This document shows, piece after piece, positions 17,047 to 26,377 of a stretch of 64,000 nt of DNA. Source of the stretch: Pseudomonas graminis (GTDB lineage Bacteria > Pseudomonadota > Gammaproteobacteria > Pseudomonadales > Pseudomonadaceae); contig NZ_SOCR01000008.1 of assembly GCF_004364335.1 (NCBI RefSeq), positions 302,471 to 366,470 on the forward strand. Direction: 5' to 3'. Position 1 is the stretch's first letter, and every line of letters begins with the position of its first letter. The notes under the pieces were generated by a model. That model made no database searches. It worked only from the letters and a program-made list of their open reading frames with translations, and was not told where the DNA came from. The position numbers and the translations under genes are program-made.

Positions 17047-17919
17047 TTATTCCTCCGCCGCGTTTTTGCGCAGACGGCTAATGCGCGCTTCGCTCCACTG
17101 CTTGAGCAGCAGGATGAACAGCGCAAGGATCAATAACAGGCTCGCCACGGCAAATGCAGCCACGTGGTTGTACTCGTTGTAGAGAATCTCGACATGCAGC
17201 GGCAGGGTGTTGGTTACGCCGCGAATGTGGCCGGACACCACCGACACCGCGCCGAACTCGCCCATGGCCCGCGCGGTACACAGCACCACGCCGTAGATCA
17301 GGCCCCATTTGATGTTGGGGACGGTCACGTGCCAGAACATCTGCCAGCCATTGGCACCGAGCAGGCGCGCGGCTTCTTCTTCCTGCGTGCCCTGCTCCTG
17401 CATGAGCGGGATCAGCTCGCGGGCCACGAAGGGCACCGTCACGAAGATGGTCGCCAATACGATGCCCGGCAGGGCGAAGACGATCTGGATGTCGTGGTCC
17501 TGCAGCCAGGGACCGAACACGCCACGGGCGCCGAACATCAGCACGTAAATCAGACCGGCGATGACCGGCGAGACCGAGAACGGCAGGTCGATCAGGGTGA
17601 CCAGAATCGCCTTGCCACGGAAGGAGTATTTACTCACGCACCAGGCCGCCGCGACGCCGAAGACGACGTTGAGCGGCACCGAAATCAGCACCGCGAACAC
17701 GGTGAGCTTCAGCGCCGACAGCGCATCGGGCTCCAGGATGGCCGCGAAGAAACCGCCGAGGCCGTTACTCAGGCCCTGGCCGATCACCACCACCAACGGC
17801 AGCAACAGGAAGAACGCGAAGACCAGCCAGCCAAGGCCGATCAGAATGCGCCGCGACACCGCGCTGCCACGACGGGCAGCATTGGCGGAGGACGCAGCAA
17901 TGAGCGATGAACCAGACAT
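17047..17919 (-). CDS. cysW: Sulfate/thiosulfate ABC transporter permease CysW
   Basis: A 290-residue inner-membrane permease with about six membrane segments. The EAA loop reads EEAARLLGANGWQMFWHVTV, and family motifs ARAMGEFGAVSVVSGHIRG and TNTLPLHVEILYNEY are present. GAGGAGG lies before ATG 17919. It forms the membrane channel with CysT and is coupled to CysA. Confidence 0.95.
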   Translation of the reverse strand: MSGSSLIAASSANAARRGSAVSRRILIGLGWLVFAFFLLLPLVVVIGQGLSNGLGGFFAAILEPDALSALKLTVFAVLISVPLNVVFGVAAAWCVSKYSFRGKAILVTLIDLPFSVSPVIAGLIYVLMFGARGVFGPWLQDHDIQIVFALPGIVLATIFVTVPFVARELIPLMQEQGTQEEEAARLLGANGWQMFWHVTVPNIKWGLIYGVVLCTARAMGEFGAVSVVSGHIRGVTNTLPLHVEILYNEYNHVAAFAVASLLLILALFILLLKQWSEARISRLRKNAAEE

Positions 17920-17931
17920 ACGTGCGCCTCC

Positions 17932-18753
17932 TCAGTTAGGGGTCTCGATGCGTCGCTGCAACAGATTGATCAGCAGCAACAGCACGAACGACACCAGCAG
18001 CATCATCACGCCAATCGCCGTGGCGCCGGTGTAGTCGTACTGGTCGAGCTTGACCATGATCAGCAGCGGCAGAATCTCGGTCTTCATCGGCATATTGCCG
18101 GCGATGAAAATCACCGAGCCGTACTCACCCACGCCTCGGGCGAATGCCAGCGCGAAGCCGGTCAGCCAGGCAGGCAACAACGCCGGCACGAGGATGTGAC
18201 GGAACACTTGCAGCGGTTTGGCGCCAAGGCACGCCGCGGCTTCTTCGACTTCACGGGGGATGTCCGCCAGCACCGGCTGAACCGTGCGCACCACAAAGGG
18301 CATGGTGACGAAGGTTAACGCCAGGGTGATGCCGAACGGGGTGTAGGCGATCTTGATGCCCATTTCGGCGGCGAACTGGCCGATGAAGCCCGTTGGCGTG
18401 TACAGCGCGGTCAGCGCGATACCGGCAACGGCGGTGGGCAGTGCGAAGGGCAGATCGATCATCGCGTCGATGATCTTGCGACCGGGGAAGGTGTAACGCA
18501 CCAGCACCCAGGCCAGCAGCGTGCCGATGATGCCGTTGATGATCGCCGCGAAGAACGCTGTGCCGAAACTGAGCTTGAGTGCTGCAAGCACGCGAGGCGC
18601 CGTGACGACGTTCCAGAACTGAACGGCGCTCAGTTGGGAAGCGTGGATGAACATGACCGCAAGCGGTATCAGCACAATCAGGCTGAGGTACACCAATGTG
18701 TAACCCAGCGTCAGCCCGAAGCCGGGTATGACGGGGGATATGCGTCGAGACAT
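17932..18753 (-). CDS. cysT: Sulfate/thiosulfate ABC transporter permease CysT (CysU)
   Basis: A 273-residue inner-membrane permease. The EAA loop reads EEAAACLGAKPLQVFRHILV and the conserved ARGVGEYGSVIFIAGNMP follows. I start at ATG 18753 (MSRRISPVIPGF) with AAGGAC upstream; the seven extra residues of the longer frame have no ribosome site. Twelve bases separate it from cysW. A REPIN lies between it and sbp. Confidence 0.95.
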   Translation of the reverse strand: MSRRISPVIPGFGLTLGYTLVYLSLIVLIPLAVMFIHASQLSAVQFWNVVTAPRVLAALKLSFGTAFFAAIINGIIGTLLAWVLVRYTFPGRKIIDAMIDLPFALPTAVAGIALTALYTPTGFIGQFAAEMGIKIAYTPFGITLALTFVTMPFVVRTVQPVLADIPREVEEAAACLGAKPLQVFRHILVPALLPAWLTGFALAFARGVGEYGSVIFIAGNMPMKTEILPLLIMVKLDQYDYTGATAIGVMMLLVSFVLLLLINLLQRRIETPN

Positions 18754-18862
18754 AAAAGTCCTTGGTTTACACACGTTACCCGGAACGAGTCCGGGTCCAT
18801 TTATTCCGCTGGCGCTGCGCGGAAATATCTATCAGAAACCGCACCCGATACCAGTGATCCAC

Positions 18863-18955
18863 CTGTAGGAGCGCGCTTGCCCGCGATAGCCATCTGCCTG
18901 TGCCAAATGCATTGACTGACACAACGCATTCGCGGGCAAGCGCGCTCCTACACAG
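18863..18955. repeat. REPIN between sbp and cysT
   Basis: Inverted ends CTGTAGGAGCGCGCTTGCCC and GGGCAAGCGCGCTCCTACAC enclose about 50 bases. Its position just after sbp within the operon would let it stabilise the sbp message, giving more binding protein than membrane components, as proposed for REP elsewhere. Confidence 0.85.
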
Positions 18956-18963
18956 TTCAGCGA

Positions 18964-19974
18964 CTACTGCGGGATGTAGATCTGATCGAACACACCGCCG
19001 TCATCGAAGAACTTGGGCTGCGCCGATTTCCAGCCGCCGAAGTCTTTGTCGATGGTCAGCAGATTCAGTTTAGGAAACTGCTTCTCATACTTAGCGGCCA
19101 CTTCAGCGTCACGGGGACGATAGAAGTTTTTCGCCGCGATTTCCTGACCTTCCTTGCTGTACAGGTGCTTGAGGTATTCAGTGGCGATTTCGGTGGTGCC
19201 GTGCTTCTCGGCGTTCTTCTCGACAACGGCCACGGGAGGCTCGGCCAGAATCGACAGTGAAGGGACGACGATGTCGAACTTGTCGGCGCCGCCGTCTTCT
19301 TTCAGCGCCAGGAACGCTTCGTTTTCCCACGCCAGCAGCACATCACCCTGACCATTGTTGACGAAAGTAATGGTCGAACCCCGGGCACCGGTGTCCAGCA
19401 CAGGCACATGCTTGAACAGCTTGCCGATGTAATCCTTGGCCTTGGCCTCATCGCCGCCATTGGACTTAAGACCGTAGCCGTAAGCCGCCAGGAAATTCCA
19501 GCGCGCGCCGCCCGAGGTTTTCGGGTTGGGCGTGATCACCGATACACCGTCCTTGATCAGGTCGGCCCAGTCATGGATGCCTTTCGGATTGCCCTTGCGC
19601 ACCAGGAACACGATGGTCGAGGTGTACGGGGTGCTGGCGTCCGGCAGCTTGGTCTGCCAATCCGCAGGAATGGTCTTGCCCAGTTTGGCGATTTCGTCGA
19701 TGTCGCCGGCCAGGGCCAGGGTCACCACGTCGGCAGGCGAGCCGTCGATCACCGAGCGGCCCTGCTTGCCCGAGCCACCATGGGACTGGTTGATCTTCAC
19801 GGTGTCGCCCGGGTGGGATTTTTTCCAGTAGTTGATGAATTCGGCGTTGTAGTCCTGATACAGCTCGCGCGTAGGGTCATACGACACGTTCAGCAGGGTG
19901 AAATCCTTGGCGACAGCAGAGCCGGCAAACACCGCACTGGCGAGCGCGGCCAGCGCATAACGACGAATGGACAT
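18964..19974 (-). CDS. sbp: Periplasmic sulfate-binding protein Sbp
   Basis: A 336-residue binding protein. The signal peptide MSIRRYALAALASAVFAGSA ends AVA, followed by KDFTLLNVSYDPTRELYQDY, the family's diagnostic opening. The anion-binding loop GGSGKQGRSV and the GARGSTITFVNNGQGDVLLAW region are present. AGGAG lies before ATG 19974. It delivers sulfate to CysTWA. Confidence 0.96.
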   Translation of the reverse strand: MSIRRYALAALASAVFAGSAVAKDFTLLNVSYDPTRELYQDYNAEFINYWKKSHPGDTVKINQSHGGSGKQGRSVIDGSPADVVTLALAGDIDEIAKLGKTIPADWQTKLPDASTPYTSTIVFLVRKGNPKGIHDWADLIKDGVSVITPNPKTSGGARWNFLAAYGYGLKSNGGDEAKAKDYIGKLFKHVPVLDTGARGSTITFVNNGQGDVLLAWENEAFLALKEDGGADKFDIVVPSLSILAEPPVAVVEKNAEKHGTTEIATEYLKHLYSKEGQEIAAKNFYRPRDAEVAAKYEKQFPKLNLLTIDKDFGGWKSAQPKFFDDGGVFDQIYIPQ

Positions 19975-20056
19975 GAATCAAGCTCCTGGACAAATTCTGT
20001 GTTGTTGGCTTTTTCTAGTTTTAGGTCATGCAGTGTTCGTTATGCGGGAGCGTGGC

Positions 20057-20239
20057 TCAGCCCTGCTTGTTGCTCGGGTTCTGCAGACGGAATTTTTCCT
20101 TGCGCTCGATCTGCACCACCTGCGCGTTGTGCACCGTGATTTCAACCGCGCCAAAGCGCAGGTCCCGCAGCGCGCTTTGAATTTCACGCAAAATGCTTGC
20201 TTCGTCCTGACCGTCAACGCTACGTAGAGATGCGCTCAT
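20057..20239 (-). CDS. oscA: OscA-type small protein (DUF2292/YezD family)
   Basis: A 60-residue protein (MSASLRSVDGQDEASILREI...) with the family core LRFGAVEITVHNAQVVQIER and a basic, glutamine/asparagine-rich tail ending NPSNKQG. OscA is known in Pseudomonas as a small protein needed for organosulfur compound use, encoded before sbp, and it is linked to sulfur demand under chromate stress. Its molecular role is unknown; the fold is predicted to be a small alpha-beta unit. It is first in the sulfate operon. Confidence 0.85.
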   Translation of the reverse strand: MSASLRSVDGQDEASILREIQSALRDLRFGAVEITVHNAQVVQIERKEKFRLQNPSNKQG

Positions 20240-20322
20240 GTTCGTGCTCCTTGAAAGATTTGCCGCAGCGTGGGGGGCGGCCGCTGCTTGTGGCGTGAGC
20301 GCGATAGTAGAGATGCAGAGAT

Positions 20323-20347
20323 ATTCTTAAAAATACTATTTAAGAAT
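20323..20347. promoter_or_regulatory. AT-rich palindrome upstream of oscA
   Basis: ATTCTTAAA-AATACTA-TTTAAGAAT, a perfect 9-base inverted repeat with a 7-base spacer, 84-108 bases before the oscA start codon. The position and dyad fit an activator site, and the LysR-type regulator CysB is the natural candidate. The motif has not been matched to a database. Confidence 0.45.
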
Positions 20348-20399
20348 GCAGATATAACCAAAAGGCATTTGGGAAATGGGTTCGCATGCAGTTAGGCAT

Positions 20400-20490
20400 C
20401 TGTAGGAGCCGGCTTGCTGGCGAACCAGGTGTGTCAGCCGCCAATGATGTGCCTGACCCATCGCGTTCGCCAGCAAGCCGGCTCCTACGG
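20400..20490. repeat. REPIN between oscA promoter and the GGDEF-EAL gene
   Basis: Inverted ends CTGTAGGAGCCGGCTTGCTG and CAGCAAGCCGGCTCCTACGG, the same subtype as 7129-7217. It follows the stop of the GGDEF-EAL gene on the minus strand. Confidence 0.85.
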
Positions 20491-20559
20491 ATGGGTGTCC
20501 AACCCGGATTTTAGGTGTGACGCCGCGCCTACAAAAGCATCACTTGCACCACCGGCGTC

Positions 20560-22482
20560 TCACGCAGAAACAAACACCGGCGCATGCTGCCAGTTGATCT
20601 GCTCCGCCGGCATGGGCCGCGCGAACCAGTAGCCCTGGCCCAGTTCGCAGTTGTGCTTCAGCAGAAAACCGGCCTGATTGGCCTGCTCGATGCCTTCTGC
20701 CAACACGCGCATGCCCATGGCCCGTGCCAGGGCGATGATGGCATTGACGATCGCGATGTCGTCATCGTCGTCCGGCAGACCGGCAACGAACCCCTGGTCG
20801 ATTTTCAGCTTCTGCACCGGCATGCGCTTGAGCCGCAGCAGCGACGAATACCCTGTGCCGAAATCGTCGATGGACAGTTTCAAGCCCAGATCACGCAGCC
20901 GGTGCATCTGCTCGATGGCTTGATCGGGGTCGTCCATGATCGCGCTTTCGGTGACCTCCAACTCCAGAAACCGGGGCGCCAGTCCGGTTTCGGCCAGGAC
21001 CTTGGCCACCCGACGATCCAGATCGCCGCGACCGAACAGCCGGCTGGACACGTTGACCGCGACGAACGCGATATCCACACCCTCTGCCAGCCACTCGCCC
21101 ATCTGCCGGCAGGCCTGGGTCAGCACCCAGTTGTCGATGTCAGCGATCAGCCCGCTTTGCTCGGCGATGGGGATGAATTCACCCGGCGAAACCATGCCCC
21201 GCACCGGATGCTGCCAGCGCACCAGCGCTTCGACGCCCTCGATGCCGCGGCTGTGAAGGTTGTGAATCGGCTGATAAAACACCCGCAGCTCGTTCCCCTC
21301 GACGGCCTGTCGCAACTCGGCCGCCAACTCGACACGACGCTGGGCGTGGGCGGTCAGTTCGGCGGTGTACATCGCGTAGCTTTCACGGCCCTGATACTTG
21401 GCCTGTGACAGTGCGGCGTCGGCATTGCGCAGCAGCTGCTCGGCGGTCAGTGCATCGTGGGGGAAGATGCTGATGCCGACGCTGGCGGTGAGAAACAGCG
21501 ATTGCCCGCTGACCAGAAAAGGCTCCCGCAGCCCTTCCAGAATGCTTTGCGCCAGTTCGGCGGACTGCGCGATCTGCTGGGCGTTTTCGAGCAGAATCGC
21601 GAATTCATCGCCGCCCAGCCGCGCCAGCGTGACGCCCTTTTCCAAATGAGTTTCAAGGCGCTCGGCGGCCGCTTTCAACACCTCGTCCCCGGCGCTGTGA
21701 CCGAGGCTTTCGTTAATGTGCTTGAAGTGGTCCAGGTCGACCAGCAACAGCGCCAGGCTGCGCTTGTTGCGACGGGCGTGGGTGTGGGCCTGTTCAGCGC
21801 GGTCAGTGAACAGCAGGCGATTGGGCAGACCGGTCAAAGGGTCGTAATGGGCCAGATGCGCCAGCTCGCGCTCGGAATGCTTGATCGATGAGATGTCGGA
21901 AAACACCGCGACGAATTGGGTGATTTCGCCGTGCTCGTCCCGGATCGGACGAATGCTTTGCCACTGCGGGTAGATTTCGCCGCTTTTGCGACGGTTCCAG
22001 ATCTCGCCACTCCACTGCCCTGCGCTGTGGATGGTCTTGAACATGCGCTCGTAGAACTCGGGGCCATGGCGCCCTGATTTGAACTTGCTCGGCCGCAGAC
22101 CCAGCACTTCATCCTGCTGATAGCCGGTGATCTCGCTGAAGGCGCGGTTCACGTGCACGATCACGCCCGTGGCATCGGTGACCAGCACGCCTTCCAGCGT
22201 GGTATCGAACACGGCCGCTGCCAATCGCAGACGCTGCATGTCCTCATCCCGGCGCGCCAGCTCGGTGACGCCCATGAATCGGAGCAATCGCGAGCGAGCC
22301 AGATAGATCAGCACCGCGCTGAGGGCCAGCCAGACATAACCGCCGGCCTGCTGCGCCCGCCCCAGCTGGGTCGGGTCTTCGATCAGCCGCGGCAGCACAT
22401 AGTCCATGGCCGCGGACCACCCAATCGATACAACCCCGTACAACGTTGCGGTGCGTAGCGCATCCCGGGTAATGCTCGACAT
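20560..22482 (-). CDS. PAS-GGDEF-EAL c-di-GMP turnover protein (PA0285/PipA-like)
   Basis: A 640-residue membrane-anchored regulator. Two N-terminal membrane segments (VVSIGWSAAMDYVLP and AGGYVWLALSAVLIYLA) are followed by a PAS domain (about 90-205), a GGDEF domain with an intact GGDEF at 290-294, and an EAL domain with EALVRW from 418. Both catalytic signatures are intact, so it could synthesise or degrade c-di-GMP; many such hybrids act mainly as phosphodiesterases. I start at ATG 22482, since the TTG four codons upstream has no spaced ribosome site. Gene order oscA-this-desA matches PA0284-PA0286 as I recall it, where PA0285 is the phosphodiesterase PipA. Confidence 0.88.
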   Translation of the reverse strand: MSSITRDALRTATLYGVVSIGWSAAMDYVLPRLIEDPTQLGRAQQAGGYVWLALSAVLIYLARSRLLRFMGVTELARRDEDMQRLRLAAAVFDTTLEGVLVTDATGVIVHVNRAFSEITGYQQDEVLGLRPSKFKSGRHGPEFYERMFKTIHSAGQWSGEIWNRRKSGEIYPQWQSIRPIRDEHGEITQFVAVFSDISSIKHSERELAHLAHYDPLTGLPNRLLFTDRAEQAHTHARRNKRSLALLLVDLDHFKHINESLGHSAGDEVLKAAAERLETHLEKGVTLARLGGDEFAILLENAQQIAQSAELAQSILEGLREPFLVSGQSLFLTASVGISIFPHDALTAEQLLRNADAALSQAKYQGRESYAMYTAELTAHAQRRVELAAELRQAVEGNELRVFYQPIHNLHSRGIEGVEALVRWQHPVRGMVSPGEFIPIAEQSGLIADIDNWVLTQACRQMGEWLAEGVDIAFVAVNVSSRLFGRGDLDRRVAKVLAETGLAPRFLELEVTESAIMDDPDQAIEQMHRLRDLGLKLSIDDFGTGYSSLLRLKRMPVQKLKIDQGFVAGLPDDDDDIAIVNAIIALARAMGMRVLAEGIEQANQAGFLLKHNCELGQGYWFARPMPAEQINWQHAPVFVSA

Positions 22483-22658
22483 AGATAGAAACAACCTTGC
22501 GAAAGTCGAAATTATAGAGCAAGAAACATCTTGCGACGCTTATCTAAAACAGCGGGTGGTTTTATCTGTGAGCTAAGTGATAATGCGCGCTTCTGTCTCA
22601 GGGTCTGCTCAGGCGGATCCGTACATCGCACGCGTTACAACCGAGGGCAAATCAGCCT

Positions 22659-23843
22659 ATGTGGAACAACGGTCTGCTCGACCTTTCCGTCTGGCAATTG
22701 GTCGCAGTCACCCTGGCGATGACGCATGTCACCATCGTCGGCGTCACGGTCTATCTCCATCGCTATTCAGCGCATCGCTCCCTGGAACTCAACGCCGGGC
22801 TCAAGCACTTTTTCCGTTTCTGGCTGTGGCTCACCACGGCGCAGAACACCCGCGAGTGGACCGCTATCCACCGCAAGCACCATGCCAAATGCGAAACCGT
22901 CGATGATCCGCACAGCCCGGTCATCAAAGGCCTTTCGACGGTATTGCGCAAAGGCGCCGAGCTGTACCGCGCCGAAGCGGAAAATCCTGAAACACTACGT
23001 ATCTACGGCAAAAACTGCCCCGAAGACTGGATCGAGCGCAACCTGTATTCGCGCTATCCCCTGCTGGGCGTCGCGCTCATGGGTGTGATTGATCTGGCGC
23101 TGTTCGGCGTTATCGGCATCACCGTCTGGGCGATCCAGATGATGTGGATTCCGGTGTGGGCGGCAGGCGTGGTCAATGGCCTGGGCCATGCAGTCGGCTA
23201 TCGCAACTTCGAATGCCGTGACGCTGCCACCAATCTGGTGCCCTGGGGCATTTTGATCGGCGGCGAAGAGCTGCATAACAACCACCATACTTATCCGAAC
23301 TCGGCCAAGCTGTCGGTCAAGCGCTGGGAATTCGACATGGGCTGGGCGTGGATCAAAGTGTTCAGCTGGTTGCGCCTGGCGAAGGTGCAACGTGTCGCGC
23401 CAATCGCGCACCGCGTTGAGGGCAAGGGCCACCTGGACATGGACACGGCGATGGCCATCCTCAACAACCGTTTTCAGATCATGGCTCAGTACCGCAAGCT
23501 GGTGATCGCGCCTTTGGTGGCACAGGAGCTGGCGAAAGCCGATGCCTCCGTACGCCATCAGTTCCGCCGCGCCAAACGCCTGCTTTCCCGCGAGCCCAGC
23601 CTGCTTGAAGACAAGCATCAAGCGCGCATCCAGACCATGCTGGAACACAGTCAGGCACTGAAAGTGATCTACGAAAAACGCCTGGCGCTGCAGCAGATCT
23701 GGGCGAAGACCAGCAGCAATGGTCACGACATGCTCGCGGCCATCAAGGACTGGGTCCACGAGGCCGAAGCCAGCGGGATTCAGTCGCTGCGTGACTTCGC
23801 CGATCAGCTGAAAACCTACTCGTTGCGACCTCACCACGCTTGA
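22659..23843 (+). CDS. desA: Phospholipid/acyl delta-9 fatty acid desaturase DesA
   Basis: A 394-residue membrane desaturase. The three histidine boxes are HRYSAHRS, HRKHHAK and HNNHHTYP, the pattern of stearoyl-CoA/delta-9 desaturases. The C-terminal 130 residues are a charged extension typical of the Pseudomonas DesA group (PA0286 in P. aeruginosa, which inserts a double bond in phospholipid acyl chains aerobically). It is divergent from the GGDEF-EAL gene, with about 175 bases between starts. Confidence 0.9.
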   Translation: MWNNGLLDLSVWQLVAVTLAMTHVTIVGVTVYLHRYSAHRSLELNAGLKHFFRFWLWLTTAQNTREWTAIHRKHHAKCETVDDPHSPVIKGLSTVLRKGAELYRAEAENPETLRIYGKNCPEDWIERNLYSRYPLLGVALMGVIDLALFGVIGITVWAIQMMWIPVWAAGVVNGLGHAVGYRNFECRDAATNLVPWGILIGGEELHNNHHTYPNSAKLSVKRWEFDMGWAWIKVFSWLRLAKVQRVAPIAHRVEGKGHLDMDTAMAILNNRFQIMAQYRKLVIAPLVAQELAKADASVRHQFRRAKRLLSREPSLLEDKHQARIQTMLEHSQALKVIYEKRLALQQIWAKTSSNGHDMLAAIKDWVHEAEASGIQSLRDFADQLKTYSLRPHHA

Positions 23844-23982
23844 TGCCGTTGATCGGTGACCATTCGTCCGGGTGGCACCGATCGGAACTTAGTGCCATTA
23901 CTCCTATCTCATTAACACCTTCGCACTATGCTGTGTGACATGTTGTGGCATGCGCCGCACCTTATTCCGAGATGCAGTGCTC

Positions 23983-24960
23983 ATGGACAACCAGACTCCC
24001 CACGTTGAGACCCCCGCCGCCGCAGAAACCCTTCTGGCGCTGATGCATGCCCAGGCGGAAGTGGCGCGCCTCAGCGAGCGTGAGCAGCTGTTCAGTTCTC
24101 TGCTGGTCAGCGTAAACGCCGTGTTGTGGGCGTTCGACTGGCAGACGCAACGCATGATCTATGTCAGCCCCGCCTACGAGCGCATTTTCGGCCGTTCTGC
24201 CGGATTGTTGCTCGCGGACTACAGCGAGTGGCGCGACAGCATTTATCCCGACGATCTGGACTACGCCGAGCGCAGCCTCAGCGAAGTGCTCGAAAAAGGC
24301 TCCATCGAAGACCGCGAGTACCGCATCATTCGTGCTGACGGCCAGGTCCGCTGGCTGAGTGATAAATGCTTTGTCAGTCATCAGGCCGAGCACAGCCAGC
24401 GCCTGATCGTGGTCGGCATCGCCGAAGACATCACCGAGAAGAAGCACCTCGAAGACGAATTGCAGCGTCTGGCCACCACCGACGTGCTCACCCAGAGCAG
24501 CAACCGCCGGCACTTCTTCGAATGCGCTCAACGCGAATTCGAGCAGGCGCGTCTGCAGGGCACGCCGATGGCGTTCCTGTTGCTGGACGTGGATGATTTC
24601 AAGCTGGTCAACGATACCTACGGCCACCAGGAAGGCGATCTGGTGCTGCAACGCATCGCCGAATGCGGGCGCAAGACGCTGCGTCGTGGCGATCTGTTCG
24701 GGCGAATCGGCGGGGAAGAGTTTGCCGCGGTGTTCCCGGGCTGTGCGCCGGAAATGGCCCAGCAGATTGCCGAGCGGTTGCAGCGTGAGATTCAGCGCCT
24801 GAGCTTCCAGTGCAATGACAAAACCTTCGGCATCACCGCCAGCCAGGGGCTGACCAACCTCGGCGAGCAGGACCAGAGCCTCGAAGCGCTTTACGCACGC
24901 TCGGATGCCGCGATGTATCAGGCCAAGCGCCAGGGCAAGAATCAGATTGTGCTGGTGTGA
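23983..24960 (+). CDS. PAS-GGDEF diguanylate cyclase
   Basis: A 325-residue, apparently soluble protein: N-terminal segment, a PAS domain (about 35-150, with WAFDWQTQRMIYVSPAYERI), and a GGDEF domain with an intact GGEEF at 243-247. The inhibitory I-site RxxD is not seen five residues before it in canonical form, since the region reads RGDLFGRI. I start at ATG 23983 (MDNQTPHVETP), 16 codons into the open frame. A gene of similar architecture (PA0290) lies near desA in P. aeruginosa. Confidence 0.85.
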   Translation: MDNQTPHVETPAAAETLLALMHAQAEVARLSEREQLFSSLLVSVNAVLWAFDWQTQRMIYVSPAYERIFGRSAGLLLADYSEWRDSIYPDDLDYAERSLSEVLEKGSIEDREYRIIRADGQVRWLSDKCFVSHQAEHSQRLIVVGIAEDITEKKHLEDELQRLATTDVLTQSSNRRHFFECAQREFEQARLQGTPMAFLLLDVDDFKLVNDTYGHQEGDLVLQRIAECGRKTLRRGDLFGRIGGEEFAAVFPGCAPEMAQQIAERLQREIQRLSFQCNDKTFGITASQGLTNLGEQDQSLEALYARSDAAMYQAKRQGKNQIVLV

Positions 24961-24988
24961 GCCTGCTGTTCTGAGATCAACATCCTGG

Positions 24989-26209
24989 CTAAGCCACCGT
25001 CTTGCTGCGCACCCCTTCCAGATCTGACTCGCTGACCTTCAACAGCCGCGCCGACTTGCTTTTCGCCAGGGCCTCCAGCGGGTCTTCAAGTCCGAGCGAG
25101 CCCATCTGTCCTGCCACATTCATCGCCAATACCTCACGCGTGAAAACGCCAGTGTTGTATTGGTACACCGCTGCAATCAATTCACGCAGCTCCAGCGGCA
25201 GCCGCCAGCGTGTGCGCAATGCCGAGCCAAACGAGGCCGAATACTGCGCCAACGCGCGGCGGATGGTTGCCTCATCCAGCGCGCCGCCGGCGATCAGCCA
25301 GTCCTGCAAACAGCGTAACACCGTCAATTCGCCCAGGCCCCTGAGCAACCCGGCGCAGTAACAGCGCTCGTGATCGAGATCCAGCTTGCGCGCTAGCGTC
25401 CGCGCACATTCAGCGGTGCGTTGCGAGACCTCCCAGATTTCCGTGGCGTGCAGCAACAACGTTGCATCCGTCAGCACCGCCCCGCGCTTGAGGGCCAGAC
25501 CTTGCACCAGATTGACGCTCTGGGTGGCGCCCAATATGGCGAGCGCCTGCCTCAGCGTCTGCACGGGCTTGCCCTGATGATTCGACGCGCTGTTAGCGGC
25601 GGCAATCAACAGTGCGGTGACATGGGGGTCATGGATCAGCGCCTGTTCCAGCAACGTCAGATCCACACCCGACGCCCCGCGACTGCTGGCCACCGCCGCC
25701 CTTACGTCAACGAACAGCGGCCCGCCGTCGGCCACTTCGCGACGATTTTCCAGAAACGCATCCAGCCCGACACCCGGCGCCAACGCGGGGACCGCACAGG
25801 CGACCTGCGCACCGTCCTGCAACAGCAGCGTTTCCAGCCGATGGCGCAGGCCTTCCATGTTCAGGGGTTTGGTGAGGTAGGCGGTGGGCGCCAGTTGCAC
25901 AGCCTCGCGGACACTGACGCTGTCGCTGCGACTGCTCAGCAGAATGAAACGAACCGGTGGCTGGCGACGCAACTGCCGTAGCCCGCGCAGCAGGCTCAGG
26001 CCATCGACGCCGGGTAACTCGCGTGACGCGATCACCAGGTCCGGGATGAACCCGCTCATCAGTTCGATGGCCTCCCGGCCGTTCGAACAGATGTCCAGTT
26101 GAGCGTCGCAACGGACATCCAGGACCAATTCATTGAGCATCTCGCGAGCCCAAGGGTCAGCTTCTGCGATCAACACGCGGGGAACGGCTAGCGCCTCTAC
26201 ATCGGTCAT
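24989..26209 (-). CDS. Receiver-like domain plus HDOD protein with missing phosphoacceptor
   Basis: A 406-residue protein with an N-terminal receiver fold (about 10-130) and a C-terminal HDOD domain (about 165-360). The acidic pair (AEAD) and the conserved lysine (AYLTKPLN) are present, but the phosphoacceptor aspartate is replaced by serine at residue 62 (LVIASRELPGVDG). It is therefore probably a pseudo-receiver that is not phosphorylated in the usual way. HDOD domains serve as signalling or output modules, often linked to c-di-GMP and motility. I prefer the second of two adjacent ATGs because GGAGAG is then six bases away. It converges with the diguanylate cyclase gene. Confidence 0.82.
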   Translation of the reverse strand: MTDVEALAVPRVLIAEADPWAREMLNELVLDVRCDAQLDICSNGREAIELMSGFIPDLVIASRELPGVDGLSLLRGLRQLRRQPPVRFILLSSRSDSVSVREAVQLAPTAYLTKPLNMEGLRHRLETLLLQDGAQVACAVPALAPGVGLDAFLENRREVADGGPLFVDVRAAVASSRGASGVDLTLLEQALIHDPHVTALLIAAANSASNHQGKPVQTLRQALAILGATQSVNLVQGLALKRGAVLTDATLLLHATEIWEVSQRTAECARTLARKLDLDHERCYCAGLLRGLGELTVLRCLQDWLIAGGALDEATIRRALAQYSASFGSALRTRWRLPLELRELIAAVYQYNTGVFTREVLAMNVAGQMGSLGLEDPLEALAKSKSARLLKVSESDLEGVRSKTVA

Positions 26210-26297
26210 CATGACTCTCCGGCATCAGTGCCTTTACCTTAGTCAAAGACTGGTCAGGGAGACAGGCCGAAAGAGAGTTTTCTGACGCCAATAAACG

Positions 26298-26323
26298 AAA
26301 AAACCTGCCGAAGCAGGTTTTTT
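26298..26323 (-). terminator. Rho-independent terminator of gabT
   Basis: AAACCTGC-CGA-AGCAGGTTT with A and T runs on both sides. On the minus strand it reads as CCTGC, a TTCG-type loop, GCAGG and then T6, 55-80 bases after the gabT stop codon. The symmetry allows it to work on both strands. Confidence 0.75.
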
Positions 26324-26377
26324 CTGATGAAGCGGTCACACGTTGATCAAGCGTGCCCGCGGCTCATCGGCATGAAG

